Shown here one piece after another: positions 1-9,398 of a stretch of 64,000 nt of DNA; position 1 is the first letter of the stretch, and each line of letters begins with the position of its first letter. Origin of the DNA: Thauera sp. GDN1 (GTDB taxonomy: Bacteria; Pseudomonadota; Gammaproteobacteria; Burkholderiales; Rhodocyclaceae); assembly GCF_029223545.1 (NCBI RefSeq), contig NZ_CP097870.1, positions 2,728,001-2,792,000 of the forward strand. Direction: 5' to 3'. The notes under the pieces are model-generated. The model was not told the DNA's origin, made no database searches, and saw nothing but the letters and a program-made list of their open reading frames with translations. Made by a program: the position numbers and the translations under genes.

Positions 1-137
1 CGCTGCTGCCGCTGGCCGAGATCGCGCCGGACACGCAGATCCCGGGGATCGGCAAGGTCGCCGAGCTGCTGCCGACGGTCGCCGACCAGGCCATCGAGCG
101 CATCGCGCCCGCCACCTCGGCCGGTCGCCGCGACTGA
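1..137 (+). CDS. folK: FolK C-terminal end (partial)
   Basis: The reading frame is open from the window edge (first full codon at base 3) to TGA at 135-137 and encodes 44 residues beginning LLPLAEIAPDTQIPGIGKV. This matches the C-terminal PLAEIAPD...IPG segment of 6-hydroxymethyl-7,8-dihydropterin pyrophosphokinase, a cytoplasmic folate-pathway enzyme. The catalytic core lies outside the window. The next gene starts 6 bases downstream, so both are probably on one transcript that continues towards panBC. The assignment rests on a short conserved tail and is therefore good but not certain. Confidence 0.72.
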   Translation, partial: LLPLAEIAPDTQIPGIGKVAELLPTVADQAIERIAPATSAGRRD

Positions 138-143
138 ATCGCC

Positions 144-527
144 ATGCCCGCCTGGCTCCAGTCCGCCACCAGCACGCTCGGCGCCAGCCCGGTCTGGGTG
201 CAGACCGCACTGCTGCTCACCGCGTCGAACGTGTTCATGACCTTCGCGTGGTACGGCCACCTCAAGAACATGCAGGGCAAGGCCTGGTACATGGCCGCGC
301 TGGTGAGCTGGGGCATCGCCCTGTTCGAATACCTGCTGCAGGTGCCGGCGAACCGGATCGGCGCGACGGCACTGAGCCTCGCCCAGCTCAAGATCATGCA
401 GGAGGTGATCACCCTGCTGGTGTTCGTGCCCTTCGTCGTGCTGTACATGAAGCAGCCGATCAAGCTTGACTATCTGTGGGCCGCCTTGTGTATGCTCGGT
501 GCGGTCTATTTCATCTTCCGCAGCTAG
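144..527 (+). CDS. DMT-superfamily small membrane protein (DUF486)
   Basis: The protein has 127 residues and about four predicted membrane segments (roughly 18-36, 48-66, 86-103 and 108-126). The conserved pattern TASNVFMTFAWYGHLK, the following WGIALFEYLLQVPANRIG, and a C-terminal membrane segment ending YFIFRS are typical of the DUF486 family, a short relative of drug/metabolite transporters. No substrate is known for this family. It sits between folK and the deoxynucleoside kinase with short gaps, so it is probably co-transcribed with them. The ATG at 144 lies 7 bases after the folK stop, without a strong ribosome-binding site. Confidence 0.85.
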   Translation: MPAWLQSATSTLGASPVWVQTALLLTASNVFMTFAWYGHLKNMQGKAWYMAALVSWGIALFEYLLQVPANRIGATALSLAQLKIMQEVITLLVFVPFVVLYMKQPIKLDYLWAALCMLGAVYFIFRS

Positions 528-557
528 CGCGGAGCAGCGAACCGGGGGCAGCCACGC

Positions 558-1196
558 ATGCTGGACAAGGCGCACTACATCGTCGTGGAGGGCCCGATCG
601 GCGCAGGCAAGACCTCGCTCGCCAGACGCCTGGCCGAACGCCTGCAGGCCGACACGCTGTTCGAGCAGGCCGAATTCAATCCCTTCCTGACCCGCTTCTA
701 CCACCAGCCCGAACGCTGGGCGATGGCGACCCAGATCTCCTTCCTGTTCCAGCGCATCGACCAGCTCGCGGGGCTGGGCACGATCGGCGAGGGCCGCCGG
801 GTGGTGTCCGATTTCCTGCTCGACAAGGACCGCCTGTTCGCCGAGCAGAACCTCTCCGAGGACGAGCTCGCGCTCTACCGCCGCATCCACGACAACGTGC
901 ATCCGGCCGGCCTGCCGCGGCCCGACCTGGTGATCTACCTGCAGGCCAGGCCCGACACGCTGATGGAGCGCATCCGCAAGCGCGGCCTCGAGGCCGAGCG
1001 CCACATCACCGAGTCCTACCTGCACCAGGTCGCCGAGCGCTACACGCGCTACTTCTACCAGTACGACGCCGCGCCGCTCTTCATCGTCGATGCCGGGCAG
1101 CTCAATCCGGTCGACCGCGACGAGGATTTCGAGCTGCTGCTCGAGCGCCTGCGCGAGATGCGCAGCTATCGCGAATTCTTCGGTTATGCAGGGTAA
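558..1196 (+). CDS. Deoxynucleoside kinase (deoxyadenosine/deoxyguanosine kinase type)
   Basis: This is a 212-residue P-loop kinase. The Walker A sequence GPIGAGKTS lies at residues 12-20, followed by the family feature FLLDKDRLFA near residue 90 and an arginine-rich lid around RIRKRGLEAER. The length fits the dNK family, which phosphorylates deoxynucleosides with ATP in purine or pyrimidine salvage. The exact base preference cannot be read from the sequence. It is placed between folK and panB, an order I recall from Azoarcus relatives. A GC-rich GGGGGCA precedes the ATG at 558 and may act as the ribosome-binding site. Confidence 0.85.
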   Translation: MLDKAHYIVVEGPIGAGKTSLARRLAERLQADTLFEQAEFNPFLTRFYHQPERWAMATQISFLFQRIDQLAGLGTIGEGRRVVSDFLLDKDRLFAEQNLSEDELALYRRIHDNVHPAGLPRPDLVIYLQARPDTLMERIRKRGLEAERHITESYLHQVAERYTRYFYQYDAAPLFIVDAGQLNPVDRDEDFELLLERLREMRSYREFFGYAG

Positions 1197-1288
1197 GACC
1201 TAGCCGAAACCCGTTGCGCATTCGCGGCAATGGACTTGTGCAATGCACCAGTTTGGTGAACACTGCGCCCTCCCTTCAGGAGCGATGA

Positions 1289-2104
1289 ATGAGCTATCTC
1301 CAGGACCAGAAGCCCGTCACCCTCTTCGAGCTCGGCAAGATGCGCGCCGAGGGCCGCAGGATCGCCATGCTGACGGCCTACGACGCCAGCTTCGCCGCGC
1401 TGCTCGGCCGCGCCGGCGTCGATGCCATCCTCATCGGCGATTCGCTCGGCAACGTGCTGCAGGGGCAGAAATCGACGCTGCCGGTCACACTCGAGCACAT
1501 GGCCTACCACACCGAATGCGTGGCCCGCGCCGGCGCCCGCCCGTTCGTCATCACCGACATGCCGTTCGGCAGCTACCACGAAAACCCGGAGCAGGCGATG
1601 CGCAACGCCGCCCGCCTGATGGCGGCCGGCGCGCAGATGGTCAAGGTCGAGGGCGGTGAGTTCATGGCCGGGACCGTGCGCTTCCTCGTCGAGCGCGGGG
1701 TGCCAGTGTGCGCCCACATCGGTCTCACGCCGCAGGCGGTGCATCAGCTCGGCGGCTACCGTGTGCAGGGCCGCAGCGAGGAAGGCGCGGCACGGCTGAA
1801 GGCCGATGCCCATGCGCTGGAGCAGGCCGGCGCCGCGCTGATGGTCATGGAGATGGTGCCCGCCGCGCTCGCCGCCGAGATCACCGCCAGCCTGCAGAGC
1901 ATGGCGACGATCGGCATCGGCGCCGGCGCGGGCTGCGACGGGCAGGTCCTGGTGCTGCACGACATGCTCGGCGTCTTCCCCGGCAAGACCGCGCGCTTCG
2001 TGCGCAACTTCATGGACGGTGCCGCCAACATCGAGGACGCGGTGGCGCGCTACGTCGCCGCGGTCAAGGACGGCAGCTTCCCCGCACCCGAGCACTGCTA
2101 CTGA
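1289..2104 (+). CDS. panB: 3-methyl-2-oxobutanoate hydroxymethyltransferase
   Basis: The enzyme (271 residues) transfers a hydroxymethyl group from methylene-tetrahydrofolate to 2-oxoisovalerate, giving ketopantoate, the first committed step of pantothenate synthesis. The metal-binding motif GDSLGN is at residues 50-55, the second conserved aspartate is in TDMPFGSY (D90), and the KVEGG motif follows. The length is normal for the family. AGGAG at about 1278-1282 is well placed before the ATG at 1289. panC follows after 76 bases, so the two genes probably form an operon. Its substrate derives from the valine pathway encoded at 10-13 kb. Confidence 0.96.
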   Translation: MSYLQDQKPVTLFELGKMRAEGRRIAMLTAYDASFAALLGRAGVDAILIGDSLGNVLQGQKSTLPVTLEHMAYHTECVARAGARPFVITDMPFGSYHENPEQAMRNAARLMAAGAQMVKVEGGEFMAGTVRFLVERGVPVCAHIGLTPQAVHQLGGYRVQGRSEEGAARLKADAHALEQAGAALMVMEMVPAALAAEITASLQSMATIGIGAGAGCDGQVLVLHDMLGVFPGKTARFVRNFMDGAANIEDAVARYVAAVKDGSFPAPEHCY

Positions 2105-2180
2105 TCTCCGCCGCCCCTGCTCGAGCGCGCAGGGGCGCGAGCCCCCCCGGACCGTATTCCCCCGGACGACATCCGCCACC

Positions 2181-3008
2181 ATGCAGATCCACGACACCAT
2201 CGACAGCCTGCGCACCGCGCGCGCGCGCGCCGGCAAGGTCGCCTTCGTGCCCACCATGGGCAATCTCCACGAGGGCCACATCACGCTGATGCGCGAGGCC
2301 GGCGAGCACGCCGACTGCGTCATCGCCAGCATCTTCGTCAACCGCCTGCAGTTCGGCGCCGGCGAGGACTTCGACCGCTACCCGCGCACCTTCGCCGCCG
2401 ACTGCGAGAAGCTGGCCGCGGCCGGTGTGGCGCACGTGTTCGCCCCCGACGAGACGGTCATGTATCCGCAGCCGCAGCGCTATCACGTCGATCCCGCACC
2501 GGCGCAGGTGTCGATCCTCGAGGGCGAGTTCCGTCCCGGCCATTTCCGCGGCGTGGCCACGGTGGTCATGAAGCTGCTCAACATCGTGCAGCCCGACGTC
2601 GCGCTGTTCGGCAAGAAGGACTACCAGCAGCTGATGGTGCTGTCGAACATGGTGCGCGAGATGGCGATGCCGGTCGAGGTGAAGCCGGGCGAGACGGTGC
2701 GCGCCGCGGACGGCCTGGCGCTGTCCTCGCGCAACGGCTACCTGAGCGCCGACGAGCGCGCCCGCGCGCCGCTCCTCTACCGCCTGCTCAGCCGCATCCG
2801 CGACGCGGTGCGCGCCGGCGACCACGACCTGCTCAAGCTCGAGACCGACGCCTTGGCCGAACTCGCCGCCGCCGGCTGGGAGCCCGACTACATCGCGGTG
2901 CGCCGCCGCGCCGACCTGCAGCCGCCGGTGCACATGGACGATCCACTGGTGGTGCTGGCCGCCGCCCGGCTCGGCCGCACCCGCCTGATCGACAACCTCG
3001 AGATCTGA
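2181..3008 (+). CDS. panC: Pantothenate synthetase
   Basis: The enzyme (275 residues) condenses pantoate and beta-alanine with ATP, giving pantothenate, AMP and pyrophosphate. The HIGH-like motif is in [10 protein letters not shown] (residues 24-33), GKKDYQQ forms part of the nucleotide site, and LSSRNGYL is the KMSKS-equivalent region. The frame is open upstream to 2019, but homology begins at MQIHDTID, so the ATG at 2181 is chosen. The gene directly follows panB. Confidence 0.96.
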   Translation: MQIHDTIDSLRTARARAGKVAFVPTMGNLHEGHITLMREAGEHADCVIASIFVNRLQFGAGEDFDRYPRTFAADCEKLAAAGVAHVFAPDETVMYPQPQRYHVDPAPAQVSILEGEFRPGHFRGVATVVMKLLNIVQPDVALFGKKDYQQLMVLSNMVREMAMPVEVKPGETVRAADGLALSSRNGYLSADERARAPLLYRLLSRIRDAVRAGDHDLLKLETDALAELAAAGWEPDYIAVRRRADLQPPVHMDDPLVVLAAARLGRTRLIDNLEI

Positions 3009-3037
3009 GGCCGACGCGGATCAGGGTACGCCCGGCC

Positions 3038-3066
3038 TTGCATCCGCGCGCACTTCTGGTTACAAA
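3038..3066 (+). promoter_or_regulatory. Possible sigma-70 promoter for the CBS gene
   Basis: TTGCAT (3038-3043), a 17-base spacer, then TACAAA (3061-3066) lies about 75 bases before the CBS gene start in the 132-base gap after panC. Both hexamers are imperfect, so this is only a candidate. Confidence 0.35.
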
Positions 3067-3140
3067 ACGAAGACTCGACAATAAAAGTCGCCCGCGCTCC
3101 GCGGCGCGCATCTCAACAACGAAAGAGGGGGAGTAGGACC

Positions 3141-3587
3141 ATGATGACGACCGTGAAGCAGATCCTCGAGCAGAAAGGCAGCATCTTCCACGCAGTGCGG
3201 CCTACGGACTCGGTCTTCGACGCGCTTTCGCTGATGGCGCAGTTCGACATCGGCTGCGTGCTGGTCACCGACAACGACAAGCTGGTGGGGATCTTCACCG
3301 AGCGCGACTACGCACGCAAGGTCGTGCTCAAGGGCCTGGTGTCCCGTGACGTCAGGGTCGGCGACCTGATGACGCACAAGCCCTACACCGTCGGCCTGTC
3401 GGGCACCGCCGACGACCTGATGGCCACCATGACCGCGAAGCGCTTCCGCCACATCCCGGTGGTCGAGGACGGCAAGCTGCTCGGCATCGTCACCATCGGC
3501 GACATGGTCAAGTCCATCGTCAGCCAGCAGGAAAAGACGATCAAGCAGCTCGAGAGCTACATCGCCGGCGACCTCGCCGCGGAATAG
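3141..3587 (+). CDS. Two-CBS-domain protein
   Basis: This 148-residue cytoplasmic protein consists of almost nothing but a tandem CBS pair (about residues 8-65 and 75-135), marked by GCVLVTDNDKLVGIFTERDY and HIPVVEDGKLLGIVTIGDMV. CBS pairs usually bind adenine nucleotides and act as energy or redox sensors. No catalytic domain is attached, so the partner is unknown. AGAGGGGGAG lies just upstream of the ATG at 3141. It is probably monocistronic, because a hairpin and repeats follow. Confidence 0.9.
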   Translation: MMTTVKQILEQKGSIFHAVRPTDSVFDALSLMAQFDIGCVLVTDNDKLVGIFTERDYARKVVLKGLVSRDVRVGDLMTHKPYTVGLSGTADDLMATMTAKRFRHIPVVEDGKLLGIVTIGDMVKSIVSQQEKTIKQLESYIAGDLAAE

Positions 3588-3627
3588 GCCCTGCCTGCGG
3601 CGACGCCGCCGCCGCGGTGCGCATGGA

Positions 3628-3660
3628 AACGCCGGACCGACGGGAGTCGCGTCCGGCGTT
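3628..3660 (+). terminator. Hairpin after the CBS gene
   Basis: AACGCCGGAC (3628-3637) pairs perfectly with GTCCGGCGTT (3651-3660) across a 13-base loop, 41 bases after the CBS stop codon. There is no long T-run, so termination is plausible but not certain. Confidence 0.5.
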
Positions 3661-3695
3661 GTCGTCTGAACGGCGGCCGCGAGGGGGCACTCCCT

Positions 3696-3881
3696 TTCGC
3701 GGCTGCCGCCGCTCCCACAAGAACCCGGCCACCACCCCGTGGGAGCGACGGAAGTCGCGATTCCGGCCGCGAGCCGTTCGCGGCTGCCGCCGCTCCCACA
3801 AGAACCCGGCCACCACCCCGTGGGAGCGACGGAAGTCGCGATTCCGGCCGCGAGCCGTTCGCGGCTGCCGCCGCTCCCACA
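3696..3881. repeat. REP/BIME-type cluster, 81-bp tandem unit
   Basis: Two complete 81-bp units (starting at 3696 and 3777) and a truncated third (3858-3881) are nearly identical. Each unit holds two REP-like palindromes in opposite orientation, with the head GTGGGAGCG followed by a small stem-loop (GCGGC-GGCA-GCCGC or GCGAC-GGAA-GTCGC). This is the layout of bacterial interspersed mosaic elements mobilised by RAYT (TnpA-REP) transposases. No such transposase is in the window. The cluster lies in the 322-base gap between the CBS gene and the convergent pepN. Related copies occur at 16002 and 41579. Confidence 0.85.
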
Positions 3882-3909
3882 CCGCTCCGGCCGCCGGTGC
3901 TTCTCCGCC

Positions 3910-6585
3910 TCAGTCGCCCAAGGCCTTGCCGACGATCTCGGCGACGTCCGGCGACAGCCCGGGGGCGGCGAGGACGCGTTCGAGCTGTGGGCGGATGCTG
4001 GCCTGCAGCGCGGGCGTGAAGTGACGCCAGTTCTCGAGCGCACGTGCCATGCGCGCGGCCACCTGCGGGTTCTTCGCGTCGAGCGCGATCACCTGCTCGG
4101 CCCAGAATGCATGCCCGCTGCCGTCGGCGGCGTGAAACTCGCCCGGGTTGGCGCGGAAGAAGGTACCGAGCAGCGCATAGACCTTGTTCGGATTCGACAG
4201 GCTGAACGCCGGGTCGCCGAGCAGCGCACGCACGCCCGCGAGCGTCGGCGCAGCCGCGTCGTCCCAGCGCCAGGCGCCGGCCTGCAGCGCGAACCACTTG
4301 TCGAGCACGAGGGCGTCGTCGCGATGGCGGTCGTGGAAGGCCTGCAGCGCGGCGGTGCGCCCCAGGCTCGTGCTCTGCACCAGCGCGGCGAGCGCGCCGA
4401 AGCGTTCGGTCATGTTGGTGGCAGCGGCGAAGCGCGCCTCGGCGCGCTGCAGGCCCTCGCCATCGCCCGCCGCGGCGAGATAACGCAGCGCCAGGTTGGC
4501 GAGCGCGCGACGGCCGGCATCGCCGGGGTGGTAGCGGTACTCGCCGGGCACCTGCATCGCATCGACGACCTTCAGCCAGTCGGCGGCGAGCGTGCCACCG
4601 AGCACGCGCATCAGGCGGATCAATGCAGCGCGCAGCACGCCGGGGTCGGCCGGCGACATGCGCTCGAGCAGGTAGGCCTCGCCCGGCAGCGCCAAGGCCT
4701 GGGCGCGGAACGCGGGGTCGAGCGCGGCATCGTCGAGCAGCGTGCGGAAGGCGACGAGGAAGGCCTCGGGCACCGCGGCGTCGGCGTCCGCGGCAAGCGC
4801 GAGCGCGACGCGCTCGGCGTAGCGCTGCGCGGCGTCCCAGCGGTTGAAGGGGTCGGCGTCGTGCGCCATGCGGAAGGCCAGGCGCGCGTCGTCCTCGTCG
4901 AGCTCGAGGATCACCGGCGCGGAGAAACCGCGCAGCAGCGAGGGCACCGGCTCGGCCTCCAGGCCGACGAAGCGGAAGCGCTGCTCGGCCTCGTCCACGC
5001 GCAGCACGCGGGTGGTGGCGCCGGGCTGCGCCTCGCCCTCCAGCTGCAGCGGCCGGTCGCGCCCGTCCGCGCCGATCAGGCCGACCGCGACCGGGATCAC
5101 CAGCGGCAGCTTGGCGTGCTGGCCGGGCGTGGCCGGCGTCGACTGCGCCAGCGTCAGCGTGTAGGTTCCGGAGGCCGCATCCCACTCGCCCTGCGCACGC
5201 ACGCGCGGCGTGCCGGCCTGCTCGTACCAGCGCATGAACTGGTCGAGGTCGAAGCCGTTGTTGGCTTCCGACATCACCTCGACGAAGTCGTCGCAGGTCA
5301 CCGCCTGGCCGTCGTGGTAGCTGAAGTAGAGATCCATGCCGTTGCGGAAACCCTCGTGGCCGAGCAGGGTGTGCAGCATGCGGATGACCTCGGCGCCCTT
5401 CTCGTACACCGTGGCGGTGTAGAAGTTGTTGATCTCCTGGTAGCTGTCGGGACGGATCGGGTGCGCCATCGGCCCGGCATCTTCCGGGAACTGGGCCGCG
5501 CGCAGCACGCGCACGTCGTCGATGCGCTTGACCGCGCGCGCCGAGGCCGCGCCCTCGGGGCCGGCCGCGCGCGCCAGCATGTCGGCGGAGAACTGCTGGT
5601 CGCGGAAGACGGTGAGGCCCTCCTTGAGCGTGAGCTGGAACCAGTCGCGGCAGGTGACGCGGTTGCCGGTCCAGTTGTGGAAGTACTCGTGCGCAACCAC
5701 GCTCTCGACGTTCTCGTAGTCGAGGTCGGTGGCGGTGTCGGGCTTGGCGAGGATGAACTTGGTGTTGAAGATGTTCAGCCCCTTGTTCTCCATCGCGCCC
5801 ATGTTGAAGTCGGCCACGGCGACGATCATGAAACGGTCGAGATCGAGCTCGAGGCCGAAGGTCTCCTCGTCCCAGCGCATCGCGTGCACCAGCGAATCCA
5901 TCGCGTGCTCGACGCGATCGAGGTTGCCCGCCTCCACCCACACCTGGAGCAGCACCTCGCGGCCCGACATGGTGGTGACGCGGCGCTCGAGCGCCACCAG
6001 CTTCGCCGCGACCAGCGCAAACAGATACGAAGGCTTGGGGAACGGGTCCTCCCACTTCGCGTAGTGGCGGCCCCCGGGCAGCACGCCCTGGTCGACGAGG
6101 TTGCCGTTGGACAGCAGCACCGGGCAGGCCTCGCGCTCGGCCTCGAGGGTGACGGTGTAGCGCGCCATCACGTCGGGGCGATCGGGGAAGCAGGTGATGC
6201 GGCGGAAGCCCTCGGCCTCGCACTGGGTGAAGAAGCCGCCGTTCGACAGGTAAAGGCCCGACAGCGTGGTGTTGGCGCGCGGATCGATGCGGGTGACGAC
6301 CTCGACCGTCACCGCATCGCCGCTGGCATCGATCTCGAGCACTCCATCCTGCTCGCGCATCGCCACCGGCGCCGCGCCGTCGACCGTCAGCGACACGCGC
6401 TCCAGCGCCTCGCTCCACAGCCGGATCGGCCCCTCCCCCGCGCCGGTCTTGCGCACGCAGCGCATGCGGTTGGTGACCAGCGTGGCCTCGGGATCGAGGC
6501 GGAAGTGCAGGTCGACGGTGTCCACCGTCCACGGCAGTGGCCGATAGTCGGCGCGTCGGATCGTCGGGGCGTGTTCAGTCTTCAT
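3910..6585 (-). CDS. pepN: Aminopeptidase N (M1 family)
   Basis: This 891-residue zinc aminopeptidase removes N-terminal residues from peptides in the cytoplasm. The exopeptidase motif GAMEN occurs within NMGAMENKGLNIFNTK. The zinc site is HEYFH followed 18 residues later by the glutamate in TLKEGLTVFRDQ. The length matches the E. coli-type PepN with its C-terminal helical domain. GGAGAAAAA lies directly before the start at 6585. It appears to be a single gene: the universal stress protein gene upstream ends 54 bases away on the same strand. The very long frames opposite it are a GC-bias artefact. Confidence 0.97.
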   Translation of the reverse strand: MKTEHAPTIRRADYRPLPWTVDTVDLHFRLDPEATLVTNRMRCVRKTGAGEGPIRLWSEALERVSLTVDGAAPVAMREQDGVLEIDASGDAVTVEVVTRIDPRANTTLSGLYLSNGGFFTQCEAEGFRRITCFPDRPDVMARYTVTLEAEREACPVLLSNGNLVDQGVLPGGRHYAKWEDPFPKPSYLFALVAAKLVALERRVTTMSGREVLLQVWVEAGNLDRVEHAMDSLVHAMRWDEETFGLELDLDRFMIVAVADFNMGAMENKGLNIFNTKFILAKPDTATDLDYENVESVVAHEYFHNWTGNRVTCRDWFQLTLKEGLTVFRDQQFSADMLARAAGPEGAASARAVKRIDDVRVLRAAQFPEDAGPMAHPIRPDSYQEINNFYTATVYEKGAEVIRMLHTLLGHEGFRNGMDLYFSYHDGQAVTCDDFVEVMSEANNGFDLDQFMRWYEQAGTPRVRAQGEWDAASGTYTLTLAQSTPATPGQHAKLPLVIPVAVGLIGADGRDRPLQLEGEAQPGATTRVLRVDEAEQRFRFVGLEAEPVPSLLRGFSAPVILELDEDDARLAFRMAHDADPFNRWDAAQRYAERVALALAADADAAVPEAFLVAFRTLLDDAALDPAFRAQALALPGEAYLLERMSPADPGVLRAALIRLMRVLGGTLAADWLKVVDAMQVPGEYRYHPGDAGRRALANLALRYLAAAGDGEGLQRAEARFAAATNMTERFGALAALVQSTSLGRTAALQAFHDRHRDDALVLDKWFALQAGAWRWDDAAAPTLAGVRALLGDPAFSLSNPNKVYALLGTFFRANPGEFHAADGSGHAFWAEQVIALDAKNPQVAARMARALENWRHFTPALQASIRPQLERVLAAPGLSPDVAEIVGKALGD

Positions 6586-6639
6586 TTTTTCTCCATCTGC
6601 GCCGGAGCGGCGCGACCAGGGCGCGAGTGTACGCCAAGC

Positions 6640-7536
6640 TCAGGCGCCGGCGCGGTCCGCTACCAGCACGTCGCCCGTGGACTGGGCGAGGATGTGCTTG
6701 GTGACACTGCCGAGCAGCATCTCGCCGATCAGGCCCTGGCCGCGCTTGCCGATCACGATCAGGTCGCAGTCCTGCGCCTGCTCGTGATCGAGCACCTGGC
6801 TGCTTGCTTCGCCATGGACCACGATGCGGCGTACCCGGTTCTCGTCCAGGGCGGCCTCGGCGACGAGTTCGTTCAGCTTCGCCGTGGCCTCACGGCGCGC
6901 ATTGACGCGCAGGCTGGAGAGCGCGCTTTCCTCCACCCCGGCGTAGCGCAGCTTGCCTTCGAAGGGCACCTCGAAGGCATGCAGCAGCACGTACTCCGCC
7001 TGCGGGGCCACGCGCTGCACCAGGCGCAGCGCATCCAGCGATCGCGGCGAGAAATCCACCGGCACCAGCACGCGCCGGTAGGGTTCGTGCGCCATCTGCT
7101 TGACCACCAGCAGCGGACGCGTCGATTTGCGCAGCACGCGCTCGGTGGTCGAGCCGATCAGCAGCTCGCGCATGAATCCGGCGCCGCGCGCGCCCATCAC
7201 CAGCAGGTCGGCATCGAGCGCATCGGCGTGGTTCGCGATTTCGGTCAGCACGTTGCCGACCACCAGGTGCAGCTCGGCCTGCACGCCCTGGCGCGCCTCG
7301 AGCTCGCCGGCGAGCATCGTCACCTCCGCGCGCATCTCGTCGAGCAGCTTCTGCTGCAGGTCGGCGGCACCGGCGTCGATCAGGTGGCGCAGGGCGTCGA
7401 GGGCACCGACATTCACCACATGCTGCAGCGACAGCCGCGCGCCCAGTTCGGCGGCGACGAGCGCAGCGCGCACCACCGCATGGCGGGCGAGCGGCGAGAG
7501 ATCGGTGGCGGCAAGAATGGTGCGGACGGGCGTCAT
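6640..7536 (-). CDS. Tandem universal stress protein
   Basis: The protein (298 residues) has two UspA-type domains, about 1-150 and 155-298. Both retain the ATP-binding signature G-x2-G-x9-G-[ST] (GARGAGFMRELLIGST and GKRGQGLIGEMLLGSV), so nucleotide binding is likely in both halves. The ATG at 7536 overlaps the antiporter stop codon by four bases (ATGA), indicating translational coupling. Pairing with a CPA2 antiporter suggests a regulatory role in cation homeostasis or stress, which is inference. Confidence 0.93.
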   Translation of the reverse strand: MTPVRTILAATDLSPLARHAVVRAALVAAELGARLSLQHVVNVGALDALRHLIDAGAADLQQKLLDEMRAEVTMLAGELEARQGVQAELHLVVGNVLTEIANHADALDADLLVMGARGAGFMRELLIGSTTERVLRKSTRPLLVVKQMAHEPYRRVLVPVDFSPRSLDALRLVQRVAPQAEYVLLHAFEVPFEGKLRYAGVEESALSSLRVNARREATAKLNELVAEAALDENRVRRIVVHGEASSQVLDHEQAQDCDLIVIGKRGQGLIGEMLLGSVTKHILAQSTGDVLVADRAGA

Positions 7537-9254
7537 TGTTTCTTCTCCTTGGCAGGCGTCGCGGGCACGTTGGCCGGACCTGCTTCGCCACGGTGCACGT
7601 CCTCGAAGGCGATTTCGGCGGCGAAGCTGCGTGCGGCGTAATCCGCCGCGTCGTTGAAGGGGTCGAGCACACGCTGGACACCGGCTGCACCCAGTGCCTC
7701 GGCATGCAGGTCGTCGCGCACCACGCCGGCGACGCGTCCCGCGAAGCCCGCCTCCTTCAGTGCGCTGAGGAAGGCGCGGTTGGACTCCCACTGCGGGAAG
7801 GTGGTGATCGCCCAGCGTGCATGGCCGAGCGGCAGCGACTCGAGGAAGTTCGGATCCTCGCCGTCGCCGTAGCGCACCGGCTGGCGCAGCTTGTGCATCT
7901 CGCGAATGGTCTCGGGGTCGAAGTCCACGCCCAGCACCTCGATGCCGGCGCCGCGCAACTGCTGCATCAGGCGCGCCCCATAGCGGCCGAGACCGAAGAT
8001 GATGATGTCGGGCTGTCCTGCCGGACGGACCTGGCGCTCCATCGCAAGTTCGCGGAACGGCCGCTTGCGCTCGAACACGCTCAGCATCGGCGCGAGGCGC
8101 TCGTACAGCGGCTGCGAGAACAGGATCATGTAGGTCGACATCATGATCGTCACCAGGCCGACCAGGGTGGTCAGGCCGAGCGCCTCGACGCCGACGTGAC
8201 CCAGGGTGATGCCCATGGCCACGAACACGATCGAGAACTCGCTGATCTGCGCCACGGTGAGGCCGGCGAGGAAGCCGGTGCGCTTGCGGTAGCCCATGTA
8301 GCCCATGATCACCATCACGATCAGCGGGTTGCCGATCAGCACGAACAGCGACAGCACCACCGCCGGCCAGACTTCGCCGCCGAGGGTGGAAAAGTCGAGC
8401 TTGGCGCCGAGATCGATGAAGAAGAACAGGAGCATGAAGTCGCGGATGCCGGTGAGGCGCGCATTCATCGCCTCCCGGTAGCTGGTCGAGGCGAGCGAGA
8501 AGCCCGCCATGAACGCCCCCGCCTCCTTGCTGAAGCCCGCCCATTCGCCGAGCGCGGCCAGGCCGGTGCCCCAGGCGATGGCGAAGATCAGCAGCAGTTC
8601 CTGCGAGCGGGCCATGGCTCCGACCAGGCGCGGCAGCACGTAGCGCATCAGCACGTACATCAGCGCCGCGGCCGCGATGAGGCGCAGCATCAGCGAACCC
8701 GCGACCTCGACGATCGCCGCTTCGCCGGCGCCGCGCAGCGCGCTCATCGCCATCATCGCCAGCACGACGGCGACGTCCTGCACGATCAGGAAGCCGACCG
8801 CGATACGTCCGTGCAGCGAGTCGAGCTCGCGCTTGTCCGACAGCAGCTTGACCACGATGATCGTGCTCGAGAAGGTCAGCGCCACCGCGACGTAGAGCGC
8901 CTCCATGAGACCCTTGCCCATCAGTAGGATGAGCACGAAGCCGAACACGATCGTGAAGCCGAGCTGCCCCAGCCCGGTCGCCAGCGCCACCGGACCGATG
9001 TGGCGGATGTGGTGGAGATCGAGCTTGAGGCCGACGACGAAGAGCAGCACGGTGACGCCGATCTCGGCGAGCAACGCGACCTGGTCGTGCGCCTTGACGA
9101 GGCCGAACACCGCCGGCCCGACCAGGATGCCGACCACGATGTAGGCGATCAGCACCGGCTGGCGCAGGCGGACCGCGATCGCGCCCGCCACCGCCGAGAT
9201 GATCAGCAGCAGCGCGAACTCGGCATACGGTCCGTGGGCCAGCATGTCGGCCAT
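7533..9254 (-). CDS. CPA2-family monovalent cation:proton antiporter with RCK/TrkA-N domain
   Basis: The protein has 573 residues. The N-terminal part (about 1-385) forms a 12-13-segment Na+/H+ exchanger domain beginning ALLLIISAVAGAIAVRLRQP. A cytoplasmic TrkA-N Rossmann domain follows, with GLGRYGARL near residue 420 and VDFDPE. This KefB/YbaL-like arrangement exports K+ or Na+ against protons under nucleotide control. Ion specificity cannot be settled from the sequence. It overlaps the downstream stress-protein gene by four bases. Confidence 0.9.
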   Translation of the reverse strand: MADMLAHGPYAEFALLLIISAVAGAIAVRLRQPVLIAYIVVGILVGPAVFGLVKAHDQVALLAEIGVTVLLFVVGLKLDLHHIRHIGPVALATGLGQLGFTIVFGFVLILLMGKGLMEALYVAVALTFSSTIIVVKLLSDKRELDSLHGRIAVGFLIVQDVAVVLAMMAMSALRGAGEAAIVEVAGSLMLRLIAAAALMYVLMRYVLPRLVGAMARSQELLLIFAIAWGTGLAALGEWAGFSKEAGAFMAGFSLASTSYREAMNARLTGIRDFMLLFFFIDLGAKLDFSTLGGEVWPAVVLSLFVLIGNPLIVMVIMGYMGYRKRTGFLAGLTVAQISEFSIVFVAMGITLGHVGVEALGLTTLVGLVTIMMSTYMILFSQPLYERLAPMLSVFERKRPFRELAMERQVRPAGQPDIIIFGLGRYGARLMQQLRGAGIEVLGVDFDPETIREMHKLRQPVRYGDGEDPNFLESLPLGHARWAITTFPQWESNRAFLSALKEAGFAGRVAGVVRDDLHAEALGAAGVQRVLDPFNDAADYAARSFAAEIAFEDVHRGEAGPANVPATPAKEKKQ

Positions 9255-9398
9255 CGACTTCTCCTGGTCAGGGAACGCGGGAACGCCGCGCGATCCGCGC
9301 TCAGCCGCTGCGGCAGGCGCGGATTCGACGCAATATTCGATGCAATGTTAATGCATCGCGCGGAGCCCGGGACCTGCGCGCGCCGTCGGGAAGCCGCG

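Noticed and set aside
1242..1261. NtrC-like dyad TGCACC-AGTT-TGGTGAA upstream of panB
   Set aside because: The dyad is near consensus, but there is no -24/-12 promoter at correct spacing before panB; the nearest candidate has GG and GC one base too far apart. Nitrogen control of panB would also be unexpected.
3696..3881. CRISPR array
   Set aside because: The regular 81-base spacing comes from whole-unit tandem duplication. The parts between palindromes are identical rather than unique spacers, and there are no cas genes.
3739..7641. Very long open frame (1300 codons) opposite pepN and the stress-protein gene
   Set aside because: The frame is a product of high GC and biased third positions in pepN, whose family motifs are intact. 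The antisense translation is rich in Arg, Ala, Gly, His and Gln with no recognisable domain. The same holds for the long frames opposite valS, glcD and lptF.
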